Of a stretch of 64,000 nt of DNA, positions 33,623 to 42,572 are shown one piece after another. The stretch lies in contig CAIVEH010000248.1 of assembly GCA_903904855.1 (NCBI GenBank), positions 1 to 64,000 of the forward strand. The letters are read 5' to 3'. Position numbers and translations under genes: made by a program. Position 1 is the stretch's first letter; each line of letters begins with the position of its first letter. Source of the DNA: an uncultured Bacteroidota bacterium. Its GTDB lineage: Bacteria > Bacteroidota > Bacteroidia > Chitinophagales > Chitinophagaceae. The notes beneath the pieces were generated by a model, which did no database searches, was not told the DNA's origin, and saw only the letters and a program-made list of their open reading frames with translations.

Positions 33623-35287
33623 ATGAAAAAAACAATAATTTTCCTCGCTCTTGCTTCGTTCCTGAGCCACTCAGATGCTACTGCCCAGCTTCCTTTCCCA
33701 ACAATGGATTCACTGAATGTGAACAACATTAATGCGTCTGTACTCGTGCATGGAGATATGTGGTGGAATCCCACGCTGCAGCAAGCCCATTGCTTCTTCC
33801 CTAAAAATGCACCCACATGTATTCAGTTCGCAAGCTCCTTATGGATGAGCGGGTATGATGGCAGCGGGCAGTTGCATATTGCTGCGCAGACCTACCGGCA
33901 GACTGGTAATGACTACTGGCCCGGCCCGCTCGATGCCAGCGATACTCTTTCCTACACCACATCCCGCAAATGGGCAAAAATCTGGAAAGTGCTGCAAACA
34001 GATATACAGTCTTTTATTTCATTGCCAACGCATGATTCGGCAAGTACTCCCCAGTCAATACTTACCTGGCCTGGCAAGGGCAACACCTATGCTATAGGAA
34101 ACTTCAATTTACCCCTTACCATTACCACCGATATGGCTCCCTTCAACGACCTTAACGGCAACGGCATATATGAACCTTTGCTGGGCGAATATCCGATGAT
34201 AAAAGGCGATATGGCGCTGTGGTGGGTATTCAGCGATAATGGCCCTGCTCATACCGAAACAAAGGGCAAACCCCTGGGCCTGGAAATACATGCAATGGCT
34301 TATGGCTACAAACGGGGTACACTCATAGATAATGTCATCTACTACGACTACTACATCACCAACAAATCGGCCAACACATACCACAATTTCCGATTCGGTC
34401 AGTTTGATGATGTAGATCTGGGGTATAGTTTTGATGATTACATAGGATTCGATTCCTCGCACAGAATGGGCATATGCTACAATGCCACTCCTGATGATGG
34501 CGTTGGTGCAGGGCATCCTTTAAATTCTTTCAGTACAAGGATACCAATGGTTGGGCTTACTATGATTATGCTGCCCGGTGATACTAAAACTACCCGGGTT
34601 CCAGTTGGTACTTTTGATTATTATGAAAACGATAATTCAGTTATCGGCAACCCTACTACAGATACGCAGTATAATTATTACCTCCGTTCTGCGCTCAGGA
34701 ATGGAGCTCCTTTTACTAATGATTTTGCCGGCAGGGGAGTACCCAGCGTAGCCCATGGCACAGGGCCTGTAGTTAAGTATGTTTATCCGGGAGACCCTTC
34801 AGATACTACTCAATGGAGTGAGTGTAATTCTGGAAACCTTCCCGGCGACCGTCGCTTTATTATTACCAGTCCCGATTTCACTTTCCCAGCAGGATCTATA
34901 CAGCATGTGGCGATGGCGCTCGTAACCACTAACCCCGATACCCTGAATGCCTGCCCCGGCGCCAGTTTCGACAGTATAAAAATTGTAGCCGATACGGCAT
35001 GGGGCAACTATGTAAATGTAACCGAAGTAAAAACCATTACCCCAGCACCAGCCATCAACATCTACCCAAACCCCGCCCACAACCAGGTAATTATAGAAAC
35101 CACTCTTACCCCAACAAACGAAGAAACAATAACCTTTTACAATATCGTAGGCCAAAAGGTAAATGTAAATATTACCAGATCTGGCAGTAAAAGAGTAGCA
35201 GATATAGGTAACCTGCCAAATGGCATTTATCTGGTTGTTTATAACAATAGTACTTTTCAAAAAACAGTAAAAGTGATAAAAGAATAA
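33623..35287 (+). CDS. T9SS-sorted surface protein, tandem paralogue 1 of 3
   Basis: A 554-residue protein with signal peptide MKKTIIFLALASFLSHSDATA-Q and a C-terminal sorting domain (IYPNPAHNQVIIETT, FYNIVGQKVNVN, LPNGIYLVVYNN). The family-specific start of the mature part is TMDSLNVNNINASVLVHGDM, with conserved blocks QTYRQTGNDYWPGPLD, TWPGKGN, DMAPFNDLNGNGIYEP, LGEYPMIKGD and FSDNGPAHTE. The DLNGNGIYEPLLGEYP block recalls calcium-binding surface repeats. Function unknown. Two further copies follow, separated by duplicated intergenic repeats. Confidence 0.8.
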   Translation: MKKTIIFLALASFLSHSDATAQLPFPTMDSLNVNNINASVLVHGDMWWNPTLQQAHCFFPKNAPTCIQFASSLWMSGYDGSGQLHIAAQTYRQTGNDYWPGPLDASDTLSYTTSRKWAKIWKVLQTDIQSFISLPTHDSASTPQSILTWPGKGNTYAIGNFNLPLTITTDMAPFNDLNGNGIYEPLLGEYPMIKGDMALWWVFSDNGPAHTETKGKPLGLEIHAMAYGYKRGTLIDNVIYYDYYITNKSANTYHNFRFGQFDDVDLGYSFDDYIGFDSSHRMGICYNATPDDGVGAGHPLNSFSTRIPMVGLTMIMLPGDTKTTRVPVGTFDYYENDNSVIGNPTTDTQYNYYLRSALRNGAPFTNDFAGRGVPSVAHGTGPVVKYVYPGDPSDTTQWSECNSGNLPGDRRFIITSPDFTFPAGSIQHVAMALVTTNPDTLNACPGASFDSIKIVADTAWGNYVNVTEVKTITPAPAINIYPNPAHNQVIIETTLTPTNEETITFYNIVGQKVNVNITRSGSKRVADIGNLPNGIYLVVYNNSTFQKTVKVIKE

Positions 35288-35298
35288 AAAAACAGCAC

Positions 35299-35377
35299 GC
35301 CCTGAAAGGGCAAAATATACCAGCGATGGGCAACGCCCATCGAAACTGAATAAAATCTAACAAAGCCCTGAAAGGGC
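35299..35377 (+). repeat. GCCCTGAAAGGGC / CGATGGGC palindrome cluster, copy 1
   Basis: Two copies of the 13-bp palindrome GCCCTGAAAGGGC (35299-35311 and 35365-35377) flank the palindrome CGATGGGCAACGCCCATCG (35324-35342). The same triple arrangement follows the next paralogue at 37084-37162, and one reversed copy is at 48999-49042. Confidence 0.85.
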
Positions 35378-35426
35378 GTAATATGTCAACCTGAAGGAGT
35401 AATAATTAACTAAAAAATCCGGTCTC

Positions 35427-37073
35427 ATGAAAAATACTTTACTGCTTTTCTTCGCATTTAGTTTATCCGGTGAATGTTTGTTCGCGCGGGCACCATTTAA
35501 TACAATGGATTCGGTGAATATCAATAACATCAATGCCTCGGTGTTGGTGCATGGAGATATGTTCAGGAATCCATCAGATCAGAAACAGTTATGTGAATTT
35601 CCTAAAGGTTCGGGCAAGCACCTAAGCCTTGGTGGCGCTTTATGGATGACGGGTTTCGACAATGGAGGGGATTTGCATGTTGCTGCTCAGACCTACAGAC
35701 AATTCGGTAATGACTATTGGCCTGGGCCATTGGATAATGCCGGGGCGCTTACTTACGCCGTTTCAGCCAACTGGGCTAAAATCTGGAAGGTGAATGAGAC
35801 TGATATACAGTATTTTCAATCTTTGACAACTCACAACACAACCAATACACCAAACGCAATCCTTACATGGCCTGGTAAGGGAAATGTTTATGCGGCTGGA
35901 AATGGAGGTGTAGCCCTTTCCATAAGTAATGATATGGCGCCGTTTATTGATCTGAATGGTAATGGTATTTATGAACCGCTTCTGGGCGAATACCCGGCAA
36001 TCAAGGGAGATCAGGCTTTGTGGCAGGTTTTCAGTGATAATGGCCCTGCCCATTCTGAATCAAATGGCAGACCGTTTGGAGTCGAAATCCATTCAATGGC
36101 TTATGCCTACAACAGGGGTACACTCATCGACAACGTTATTTATTTTGATTACAGGATCATTAACCGGTCTCCCAATACCTACCATAACTTCAGAATAGGT
36201 ATCTGGGACGATATGGACCTCGGTAATCCTTATGACGACTACATGGGTTTTGATTCGACGTGGAGAATGGGAATTGTTTATAACAGTAGCAATTACGATA
36301 CTGTATATGGTAACAAAATACCTGTTGCCGGCATTACTATGATTGTTTCGCCAGGCGATACAGGTACAAGTTATATACCAGCAGGTAGCTTTACTGTGTA
36401 TTTTAATGATTTTTCACTTATTGGCAATCCGCATGGTGATTCACAATTCAATTTCTATTTAAGAAGCAGGATCAGAGATGGCCAGTACTTATATAGTTAT
36501 ACCACTAGCTCAAATCACTGCAAGGATCATGATTCAACCCGATTTTATGTTGTTTCAGGAGATCCTCGGGATACCACACAATGTTCAGAATGTGCATTTA
36601 ATAATAGTCCGGGGGACGAGCGGTTCATTATTACTACCAATGATTTTACCTTATATCCTGATAGCATGCAACATATGGTTATGGCATTGGTAACTACCAG
36701 TCCCGATACGCTCAATGCCTGCCCCAACGCCAGCTTCGACAGCATAAAAATCGTTGCCGATACAGCATGGACCAACTATCACCACCCACCTGCACCCTTA
36801 CGCCCAAATGCAATCAAAAACCTGACATCAGGTAATGATGTAAACATCTATCCCAATCCCGCCCATAACCAGGTAATTATAGAAACCACTCTTGCCCCAA
36901 CAACTGAAGAAACAATAACCTTCTACAACATCATAGGCCAAAAGGTAAATGTAAATATTGCCAGATCTGGCAGTAAAAAAGTAGCAGATATAGGTAACCT
37001 GCCAAATGGCATTTACATGGTTATTTATAATAATGGTACCATTCAAAAAACTGTAAAAGTGATAAAAGAATAA
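35427..37073 (+). CDS. T9SS-sorted surface protein, tandem paralogue 2 of 3
   Basis: A 548-residue paralogue of the previous gene, with leader MKNTLLLFFAFSLSGECLFA and the same blocks (TMDSVNINNINASVLVHGDM, QTYRQFGNDYWPGPLD, DLNGNGIYEPLLGEYP). Its last ~75 residues are almost identical to paralogue 1 (NPAHNQVIIETTL..KTVKVIKE), and the identity extends into the intergenic repeats, indicating recent tandem duplication or gene conversion, while the central ~250 residues differ more. It is secreted by T9SS. Confidence 0.8.
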   Translation: MKNTLLLFFAFSLSGECLFARAPFNTMDSVNINNINASVLVHGDMFRNPSDQKQLCEFPKGSGKHLSLGGALWMTGFDNGGDLHVAAQTYRQFGNDYWPGPLDNAGALTYAVSANWAKIWKVNETDIQYFQSLTTHNTTNTPNAILTWPGKGNVYAAGNGGVALSISNDMAPFIDLNGNGIYEPLLGEYPAIKGDQALWQVFSDNGPAHSESNGRPFGVEIHSMAYAYNRGTLIDNVIYFDYRIINRSPNTYHNFRIGIWDDMDLGNPYDDYMGFDSTWRMGIVYNSSNYDTVYGNKIPVAGITMIVSPGDTGTSYIPAGSFTVYFNDFSLIGNPHGDSQFNFYLRSRIRDGQYLYSYTTSSNHCKDHDSTRFYVVSGDPRDTTQCSECAFNNSPGDERFIITTNDFTLYPDSMQHMVMALVTTSPDTLNACPNASFDSIKIVADTAWTNYHHPPAPLRPNAIKNLTSGNDVNIYPNPAHNQVIIETTLAPTTEETITFYNIIGQKVNVNIARSGSKKVADIGNLPNGIYMVIYNNGTIQKTVKVIKE

Positions 37074-37083
37074 AAAACAGCAC

Positions 37084-37162
37084 GCCCTGAAAGGGCAAAA
37101 TATACCAGCGATGGGCAACGCCCATCGAAGTAAAATAAATTTGAACAAAGCCCTGGAAGGGC
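37084..37162 (+). repeat. GCCCTGAAAGGGC / CGATGGGC palindrome cluster, copy 2
   Basis: The same arrangement as at 35299-35377: GCCCTGAAAGGGC (37084-37096), CGATGGGCAACGCCCATCG (37109-37127), GCCCTGGAAGGGC (37150-37162, one base changed). Confidence 0.85.
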
Positions 37163-37211
37163 GAAATAGAGTTTTTAGTACTATTGGCGAACCACACTAA
37201 AATTAATACTT

Positions 37212-38882
37212 ATGAAAAATACCTTACTGCTCTGCTTTGCATTTTGTTTGTCAAATGAATATTCATTTGCCCAGGCGTCATTCAGTACCATTGATTCAAT
37301 CAATATCAACAACATCAATGCCTCTGTATTGGTACATGGCGATATGTGGTGGAATGGCAATGGATCAAATTATTTGCATAAATGCATGTATCCCAATGGC
37401 TCTCAAAAAAACATATCTTTTGCAGGAGCACTCTGGATGTCGGCTTATGATGCAGGCAACCAACTGCACATTGCGGCTCAAACATACCGGCAGGATGGCA
37501 ATGATTACTGGCCAGGCCCACTTGATGCCAGCGATACGCTTACCTATGCAACCTCATACGCGTGGGCAAAAATCTGGAAAGTGAATCTTACTGATATCGA
37601 TACCTTCCTTACATCGCCAACACATACAACTACCAACACACCACCATCCATCCTTACCTGGCCCGGAAAAGGTAACGTAAATGCTCAGGGAAATGGCGGA
37701 AGCCCCCTTACTATCATTACAGATATGGCCCCTTTTGTTGACCTGAACGGGAACGGCATTTATGAACCGCTGCTTGGTGAATACCCCTTAATAAAGGGAA
37801 ATCAAACCCTCTGGTGGGTATTCAGCGATAACGGACCAGTTCATTCTCAAACTAATGGTAAACCATTAGGTGTGGAGGTACATGCTATGTCCTATGCCTT
37901 TAAAAGGGGCTCTTTGATAGATAATGTGGTTTATTATGAGTATGACATGATCAATAAATCGGCCCATAATTATATCAACTCCAGAATCGGCATCTGGAAT
38001 GATGTAGAAATAGGTTATGCACTTGATGACTATATAGGCTTTGATTCAACCTTGCGGATGGGCATAGCCTACAATGGCACTAATTGTGATGGCTGCAGTG
38101 CCGGTAACCCGACAAATTCTTATGGGCTCAATCCGCCGCAGTGTGCGCTTACTATGATAGTTCTGCCGGGTGATGTGGGTACCAATTATGTGCCTGCTGG
38201 TAGCTTTACTACTTACGAGAATGATTTTTCAATTCTTGGCAACCCATCCAATGATACACAATACAATAATTATATGCGCTCCAAAGTAAGCAATGGCCAG
38301 TCAATTGCCAGTGTATATTTAAATGATACCCTGCCTTATCCCTGTGGGCATCATGATTCAACAGAAGTGATAAATTATGTTTACCCAGGCGACCCTTCAG
38401 ACACTGCAGCATGGAGTGAATGTGCCTGCCACCTCAATGCCTTTGATGCACGGTTTATACTTTCCAGCAATGATTTTAGTTTCAATTCAGGAACAACACA
38501 AAAATTTGTTTTTGCTATGATTGTGGCCGATTCTGCCGGCGGCTGCCCGGCAACCAATTTCGATAAAATCAAAATCCTGGCCGATACCGCATGGGTCAAT
38601 TATCACCAACATGCAAGCAGTGTAAAAAATATTGTTACTAACAACGCACTCAACATCTATCCCAACCCCGCCCATAACCAAATCAATATTGAAACTTCAG
38701 GTATAACAACAGGCGAAGAAACAATAACCTTCTACAACATAATAGGCCAGAAGCTCAATGTAAATATTACGAGATTGGCGAATGAAAGAGTAGCAGATAT
38801 AAGTAACCTGCCAAATGGTATCTACCTGGTGGCCTATAACAATGGTACCATTCAAAAAACTGTAAAAGTGATAAAAGAATAG
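37212..38882 (+). CDS. T9SS-sorted surface protein, tandem paralogue 3 of 3
   Basis: A 556-residue paralogue with leader MKNTLLLCFAFCLSNEYSFA-Q and mature start TIDSININNINASVLVHGDM. It keeps QTYRQDGNDYWPGPLD, TWPGKGN and FVDLNGNGIYEPLLGEYP, plus a cysteine-bearing middle (CDGCSAGNP, ECACHLNA) that differs from its neighbours, and ends in the shared sorting domain (NPAHNQINIETSG..KTVKVIKE). A strong terminator follows 20 bp downstream, so the tandem set probably ends here. Confidence 0.8.
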   Translation: MKNTLLLCFAFCLSNEYSFAQASFSTIDSININNINASVLVHGDMWWNGNGSNYLHKCMYPNGSQKNISFAGALWMSAYDAGNQLHIAAQTYRQDGNDYWPGPLDASDTLTYATSYAWAKIWKVNLTDIDTFLTSPTHTTTNTPPSILTWPGKGNVNAQGNGGSPLTIITDMAPFVDLNGNGIYEPLLGEYPLIKGNQTLWWVFSDNGPVHSQTNGKPLGVEVHAMSYAFKRGSLIDNVVYYEYDMINKSAHNYINSRIGIWNDVEIGYALDDYIGFDSTLRMGIAYNGTNCDGCSAGNPTNSYGLNPPQCALTMIVLPGDVGTNYVPAGSFTTYENDFSILGNPSNDTQYNNYMRSKVSNGQSIASVYLNDTLPYPCGHHDSTEVINYVYPGDPSDTAAWSECACHLNAFDARFILSSNDFSFNSGTTQKFVFAMIVADSAGGCPATNFDKIKILADTAWVNYHQHASSVKNIVTNNALNIYPNPAHNQINIETSGITTGEETITFYNIIGQKLNVNITRLANERVADISNLPNGIYLVAYNNGTIQKTVKVIKE

Positions 38883-38901
38883 ACTGCCCATAATTATTGG
38901 T

Positions 38902-38933
38902 AAAAGCCTGTATTCCCGAATACAGGCTTTTTG
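38902..38933 (+). terminator. Rho-independent terminator after the three-paralogue set
   Basis: AAAAGCCTGTATT (38902-38914) pairs perfectly with AATACAGGCTTTT (38919-38931), CCCG loop, with a T run. Confidence 0.88.
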
Positions 38934-38952
38934 ATGTAATTTTCACCCATAA

Positions 38953-40410
38953 ATGAGAGGGATGAAATTTATAAATCAACATTATAAAATAATATTATTT
39001 TCAATTCCCCTTTTCAGTCTTGCCTTACATTTTCATGTATTTAGCCTGGATCTCATAGGCATTCATGTATGGAGGCAAACGGAAACACAAACCGTAATTA
39101 ATAACTTCTATAGCGGTGATTTCAATATTTTAAATCCAAGGGTAAATGGTTATGCTGATACCAACCAGTTACACCGTATGGAATTTCCGGTTATGCAATG
39201 GCTGATAGCCTTATTGTATAAAATATTCGGGCAGCATATTTATATCACCCGTGCTACGGTTTTTATTATTGGTCTGTTTTCCGTTTACGGCATGTTTTAT
39301 TTATGCCAGGGCGTTTTTAAAAATAAGGGTATAGGCTCAGTATGTGCATGGTGTTTCAACTGGTCGCCTGTGTTCTATTATTACACAGTAAATCCTATGC
39401 CCGACAATTTTGCGCTTTGCTGTGCCATTTGGTGTATCGCTTTTTTCTATGCTTATATCAATACGGATAAGATAAAGTACATCGCTTTTAGCGCTGTTTT
39501 TCTTTGCATCGCTACCCTGGCCAAGCTTCCTTTTATCATATACGGTTCATTTGTTTTTTCCTATATAGCCATCGCTTTGATCCGGAAAACATTGCCCGTC
39601 AAGAATCTGCTGAAGATTATAACAATCTATGCCTTGTGCCTTGTCCCTGCATTAAGCTGGTATGCATGGGTGGTTCCGGGTTGGGCCAATGGGGCTATTA
39701 AAGGAATTTTCGATCAAACTCTGAACCACCCCAACGTCGGCCATGTAATTACCGGCACCATTGTATCTGTCCTGCCTGAATTACTGGTCAATTATGGTTC
39801 CTTACTGTTCTTTTTAGCCGGATTCTATTTGCTATACCGGAATAAGGTGTATAAAAAAACGTACTTCCCTTTATTCGCTTTCTGGGGCATTACCTTAATA
39901 GCCTATTTCCTTTACGAAGTGAATATGATTGATCTGGTGCACGATTATTACTTGTTTCCTTTTCTGCCGCCAATATTTTTGTTGATTGCTTATAGCTCAT
40001 GGTGGTTATTGGCTCAGGGCCGGTTTCTGAGAACACTATCAGTGATATGCCTTCTGGTTCTGCCCATAACTGCATTCGTAAGGGCTGATTCAAGATGGGA
40101 TACAAAAGATCCGGGATTTAATCCGGCCTACCTGAAATACAGGAATGAGCTCAGGAGGCTCACTCCACCCGGTTCTTTGTGCATAACTTACAACGATTGC
40201 TCTTCCTATATTCTGCTGTATTACATCGACCGCAAAGGCTGGTCGGTAAATGAAAACTATCTCGATCCTGATCTGCTTTCTTCTTATGTAAGTAAAGGAG
40301 CTTCTTATTTGTTTCTGGATACACAGATCGATACTTTTGCTGGTATCAAAGCTCATCTCGGCGAAAAAATGTTTGACAAGGAAACTTTGCGGGTTTATAA
40401 ATTAAAATAA
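38953..40410 (+). CDS. GT39/ArnT-like polytopic glycosyltransferase
   Basis: A 485-residue protein with ~11 hydrophobic segments. The first periplasmic loop carries IHVWRQTETQTVINNFYSG..NPRVNG and MEFPVMQWLIALLYKIFG, the pattern of GT-C glycosyltransferases of the GT39/PMT type that use polyprenyl-phosphate sugars. Later NPMPDNFALCCAIWCIAFFY and LATLAKLPFIIYG fit the same fold. Likely adds a sugar to a lipid or protein at the periplasmic face. An alternative ATG lies 9 bp downstream (38962). It is 14 bp ahead of the BNR lipoprotein gene and probably cotranscribed. Confidence 0.75.
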   Translation: MRGMKFINQHYKIILFSIPLFSLALHFHVFSLDLIGIHVWRQTETQTVINNFYSGDFNILNPRVNGYADTNQLHRMEFPVMQWLIALLYKIFGQHIYITRATVFIIGLFSVYGMFYLCQGVFKNKGIGSVCAWCFNWSPVFYYYTVNPMPDNFALCCAIWCIAFFYAYINTDKIKYIAFSAVFLCIATLAKLPFIIYGSFVFSYIAIALIRKTLPVKNLLKIITIYALCLVPALSWYAWVVPGWANGAIKGIFDQTLNHPNVGHVITGTIVSVLPELLVNYGSLLFFLAGFYLLYRNKVYKKTYFPLFAFWGITLIAYFLYEVNMIDLVHDYYLFPFLPPIFLLIAYSSWWLLAQGRFLRTLSVICLLVLPITAFVRADSRWDTKDPGFNPAYLKYRNELRRLTPPGSLCITYNDCSSYILLYYIDRKGWSVNENYLDPDLLSSYVSKGASYLFLDTQIDTFAGIKAHLGEKMFDKETLRVYKLK

Positions 40411-40424
40411 CGAATTTAGCACCT

Positions 40425-41393
40425 ATGCTCAGAAATTTATTTTGCGTGCTGGCGGCATTAATTACTTTATCGGTTGGTTCCTGCAAGAAAGACCTGCTGC
40501 ACTGGCAAAAGGTGCAGCAACTGAACAGTAATACCACATGCAAGCTCAATCATCTGCGGTTTGTTGGTAACAATATTTGTATTGCAGCCGGAGGAATTAA
40601 GTATGACCAGTCTGAAATGGTAAGATCAACTGATGGTGGCTATACCTGGTCTGCCAGGTCGGATTCCAATGCGCCCAAGGAAATGCTTGGGATGGAAGTC
40701 GCTCCCAATGGTAAAGTCTATCTTTGTGGTATCGATGGTGAAGTACTCCGTTCAAATGACTCAGGTAAAACATGGCAGTTTAAACGGGTTAACAACTGGC
40801 TGGTTAATTTAGGTTGTGCTTTCCCGGTACCCAACCGGGGGATTTTTGTGAGCAGTGTGCTGCAGAGGGCATGCACCATTACCAGTGTAGATTCAAATTT
40901 CAATATCATCGATCAGCAAAACTTTCCGTTCGGTTTGAATAATATATACATGGTCAGCCCTTCGTCTGGTTATGTTATCGGTTATGGCACCGTAATGCAA
41001 ACCACCGATACCGGCAAGACCTGGAATTTTATGGATGTTAATGGCGATAATTTTATGGCTATGGATATTCATGGCATGGAGGTATGGATGTGCGGTTATA
41101 ATGGCAGTATATATCATACCACCAATGGAGGTGCCAGCTGGCAGCGGGTGCGCAATGGCAATGATATTTCTTTACCCCGTTATAACCTGCTGGATATAGT
41201 GTTTAAAGATTCCCGCAACGGCTGGGCTGTATGCGATGATGGCAAAGTTATTCGCACCGATGATGCCGGCCTTCACTGGGAAGAATACGACCGGTTTACC
41301 ACCAGCGCCCTTCGCAGTATAGCCATCTGCCCTAATGGCGATCTGCTGGTAGCAGGAGATAATGGCGGCATTTTCAGGATAACTGCAATGTAG
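40425..41393 (+). CDS. Ycf48/BNR-repeat beta-propeller lipoprotein
   Basis: A 322-residue lipoprotein with signal MLRNLFCVLAALITLSVGSC (lipobox SVGSC). The mature protein is a run of BNR/Asp-box units (STDGGYTW, SNDSGKTWQF, TTDTGKTWNF, TTNGGASWQR, TDDAGLHWEE), i.e. a seven-bladed propeller as in Ycf48-like proteins and sialidase-type folds. No enzymatic residues evident; probably a surface scaffold or assembly factor. Follows the GT39-like gene by 14 bp. Confidence 0.82.
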   Translation: MLRNLFCVLAALITLSVGSCKKDLLHWQKVQQLNSNTTCKLNHLRFVGNNICIAAGGIKYDQSEMVRSTDGGYTWSARSDSNAPKEMLGMEVAPNGKVYLCGIDGEVLRSNDSGKTWQFKRVNNWLVNLGCAFPVPNRGIFVSSVLQRACTITSVDSNFNIIDQQNFPFGLNNIYMVSPSSGYVIGYGTVMQTTDTGKTWNFMDVNGDNFMAMDIHGMEVWMCGYNGSIYHTTNGGASWQRVRNGNDISLPRYNLLDIVFKDSRNGWAVCDDGKVIRTDDAGLHWEEYDRFTTSALRSIAICPNGDLLVAGDNGGIFRITAM

Positions 41394-41713
41394 GCGCTCC
41401 TTCAGCTTTGGTTTTACCAGATGGTTCATCAATGCAACTTTCACACCATATTCCCAGATATACTTGATTACAAAAACAACATGGCTGCTCCTGCGAAATT
41501 GTTTGCAGATATACCTCTTCTACATAAAATTCAATGCCGCATCATTGATGGTGCGGCATTGATGCAATTATTAAGACTGCTGATTATACCCATTAGATAA
41601 TAAAAGTTAGCGCAACACTGGCAATTGCGTTCTTAAATCGGACTTTTGCAAACCGCGACTTTGCGCCTCCGCGTGAGACTACTTTTATGCCTAATTAATT
41701 AGTCCAATTGGAA
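41394..41713. other. Intergenic region with a 10-bp hairpin
   Basis: Between the convergent BNR and LolA-like genes. CAATGCCGCA (41532-41541) and TGCGGCATTG (41552-41561) form a perfect stem without a strong T tract. A CGCGACTTTGCGCCTCCGCG stretch near 41657 is GC-rich. No gene was seen. Confidence 0.45.
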
Positions 41714-42463
41714 TTATTTTTTCGGTTCAGACTCTTTTGCAGCTGCAGGTATCACAGGTTTGAAAATACTCTCATCAATCGGCTTATTGATCTCAATTGA
41801 TTTGAAAGTAATGTCGCCCTGCGGGGTAGATATAGTCATTGGCATTACTACGCCGCCATCCAGCGTTTTGTAATTATCGAATGCCATGGCTACTTCCTGT
41901 TCCTGCTCCTCTACTTTAACCTTTGATTCGGTACGCAGCAGATAGTAGTTTTTCGTATCAAAAAAACAGGTAGTTTCATTGGCATCTTTGTCAGTGAATT
42001 TTATCCGGTAACACAGTATTTTATTAATTGTGTCTGTGCCCAGGTAAGCAGTCTTGCTGCCATCTGTTTTATAGTCAAACATCTGCTTGGCTTTCAGGTC
42101 CATTTGTTCCTGTGCAGCTTTTACCATTTCCGGCTTCATGGTATCAATTTTGTTTCCGCCCGGCTGGAAGGGCATATACATCCAACCCTGGGTTTTGGTA
42201 ATAATTGTAAAACCATTCATGCCCATTACGCTGATATCGGTGCGCATGGCTTTGCCGGGTATCATTGTCTGTACAACGCCCACATCCATTCCCTGAACCG
42301 ACATGCCGCCATCCATTTTCAGCGATTTAATATTGTTCCAGGCTTCTTTACTGCCTATTGCTTTCAGGTGTTTGTCCATTACCTCATCTACCGACTGGGC
42401 TTTAAGTGTCGAAACGCCGCTCAGCAGCAATACTGCGAGCATTATGCTATTTAGTGATTTCAT
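41714..42463 (-). CDS. LolA-like exported lipid/lipoprotein-binding protein
   Basis: A 249-residue protein with signal peptide MKSLNSIMLAVLLLSGVSTLKA-Q. The mature part begins SVDEVMDKHLKAIGSKEAW and continues as an open beta-barrel with repeated GxxxxTxxxG strands, of the LolA/outer-membrane-lipoprotein-sorting type seen in Bacteroidota (TKTQGWMYMPFQPGG, FFDTKNYYLLRTESKV, GGVVMPMTISTPQGD). True LolA function is not assured, since these proteins are a broad family. I chose ATG 42463, at the signal peptide; the frame continues upstream without family features. Confidence 0.72.
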   Translation of the reverse strand: MKSLNSIMLAVLLLSGVSTLKAQSVDEVMDKHLKAIGSKEAWNNIKSLKMDGGMSVQGMDVGVVQTMIPGKAMRTDISVMGMNGFTIITKTQGWMYMPFQPGGNKIDTMKPEMVKAAQEQMDLKAKQMFDYKTDGSKTAYLGTDTINKILCYRIKFTDKDANETTCFFDTKNYYLLRTESKVKVEEQEQEVAMAFDNYKTLDGGVVMPMTISTPQGDITFKSIEINKPIDESIFKPVIPAAAKESEPKK

Positions 42464-42572
42464 TCTGTTGTTTTTTAAAATAAAGGGCGAATTTATGAAA
42501 TTCAATTGTCTTAATTCTTCTTAATGAAAAATGATTAACGGTTTTATATTGTACTTCTATTGACTTCTCGCT

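Noticed and set aside
41640-41700. GC-rich ACTTTGCGCCTCCGCGTGAG stretch as a regulatory element
   Set aside because: Resembles generic dispersed filler sequence; no partner copy or position that would support a function within this window.
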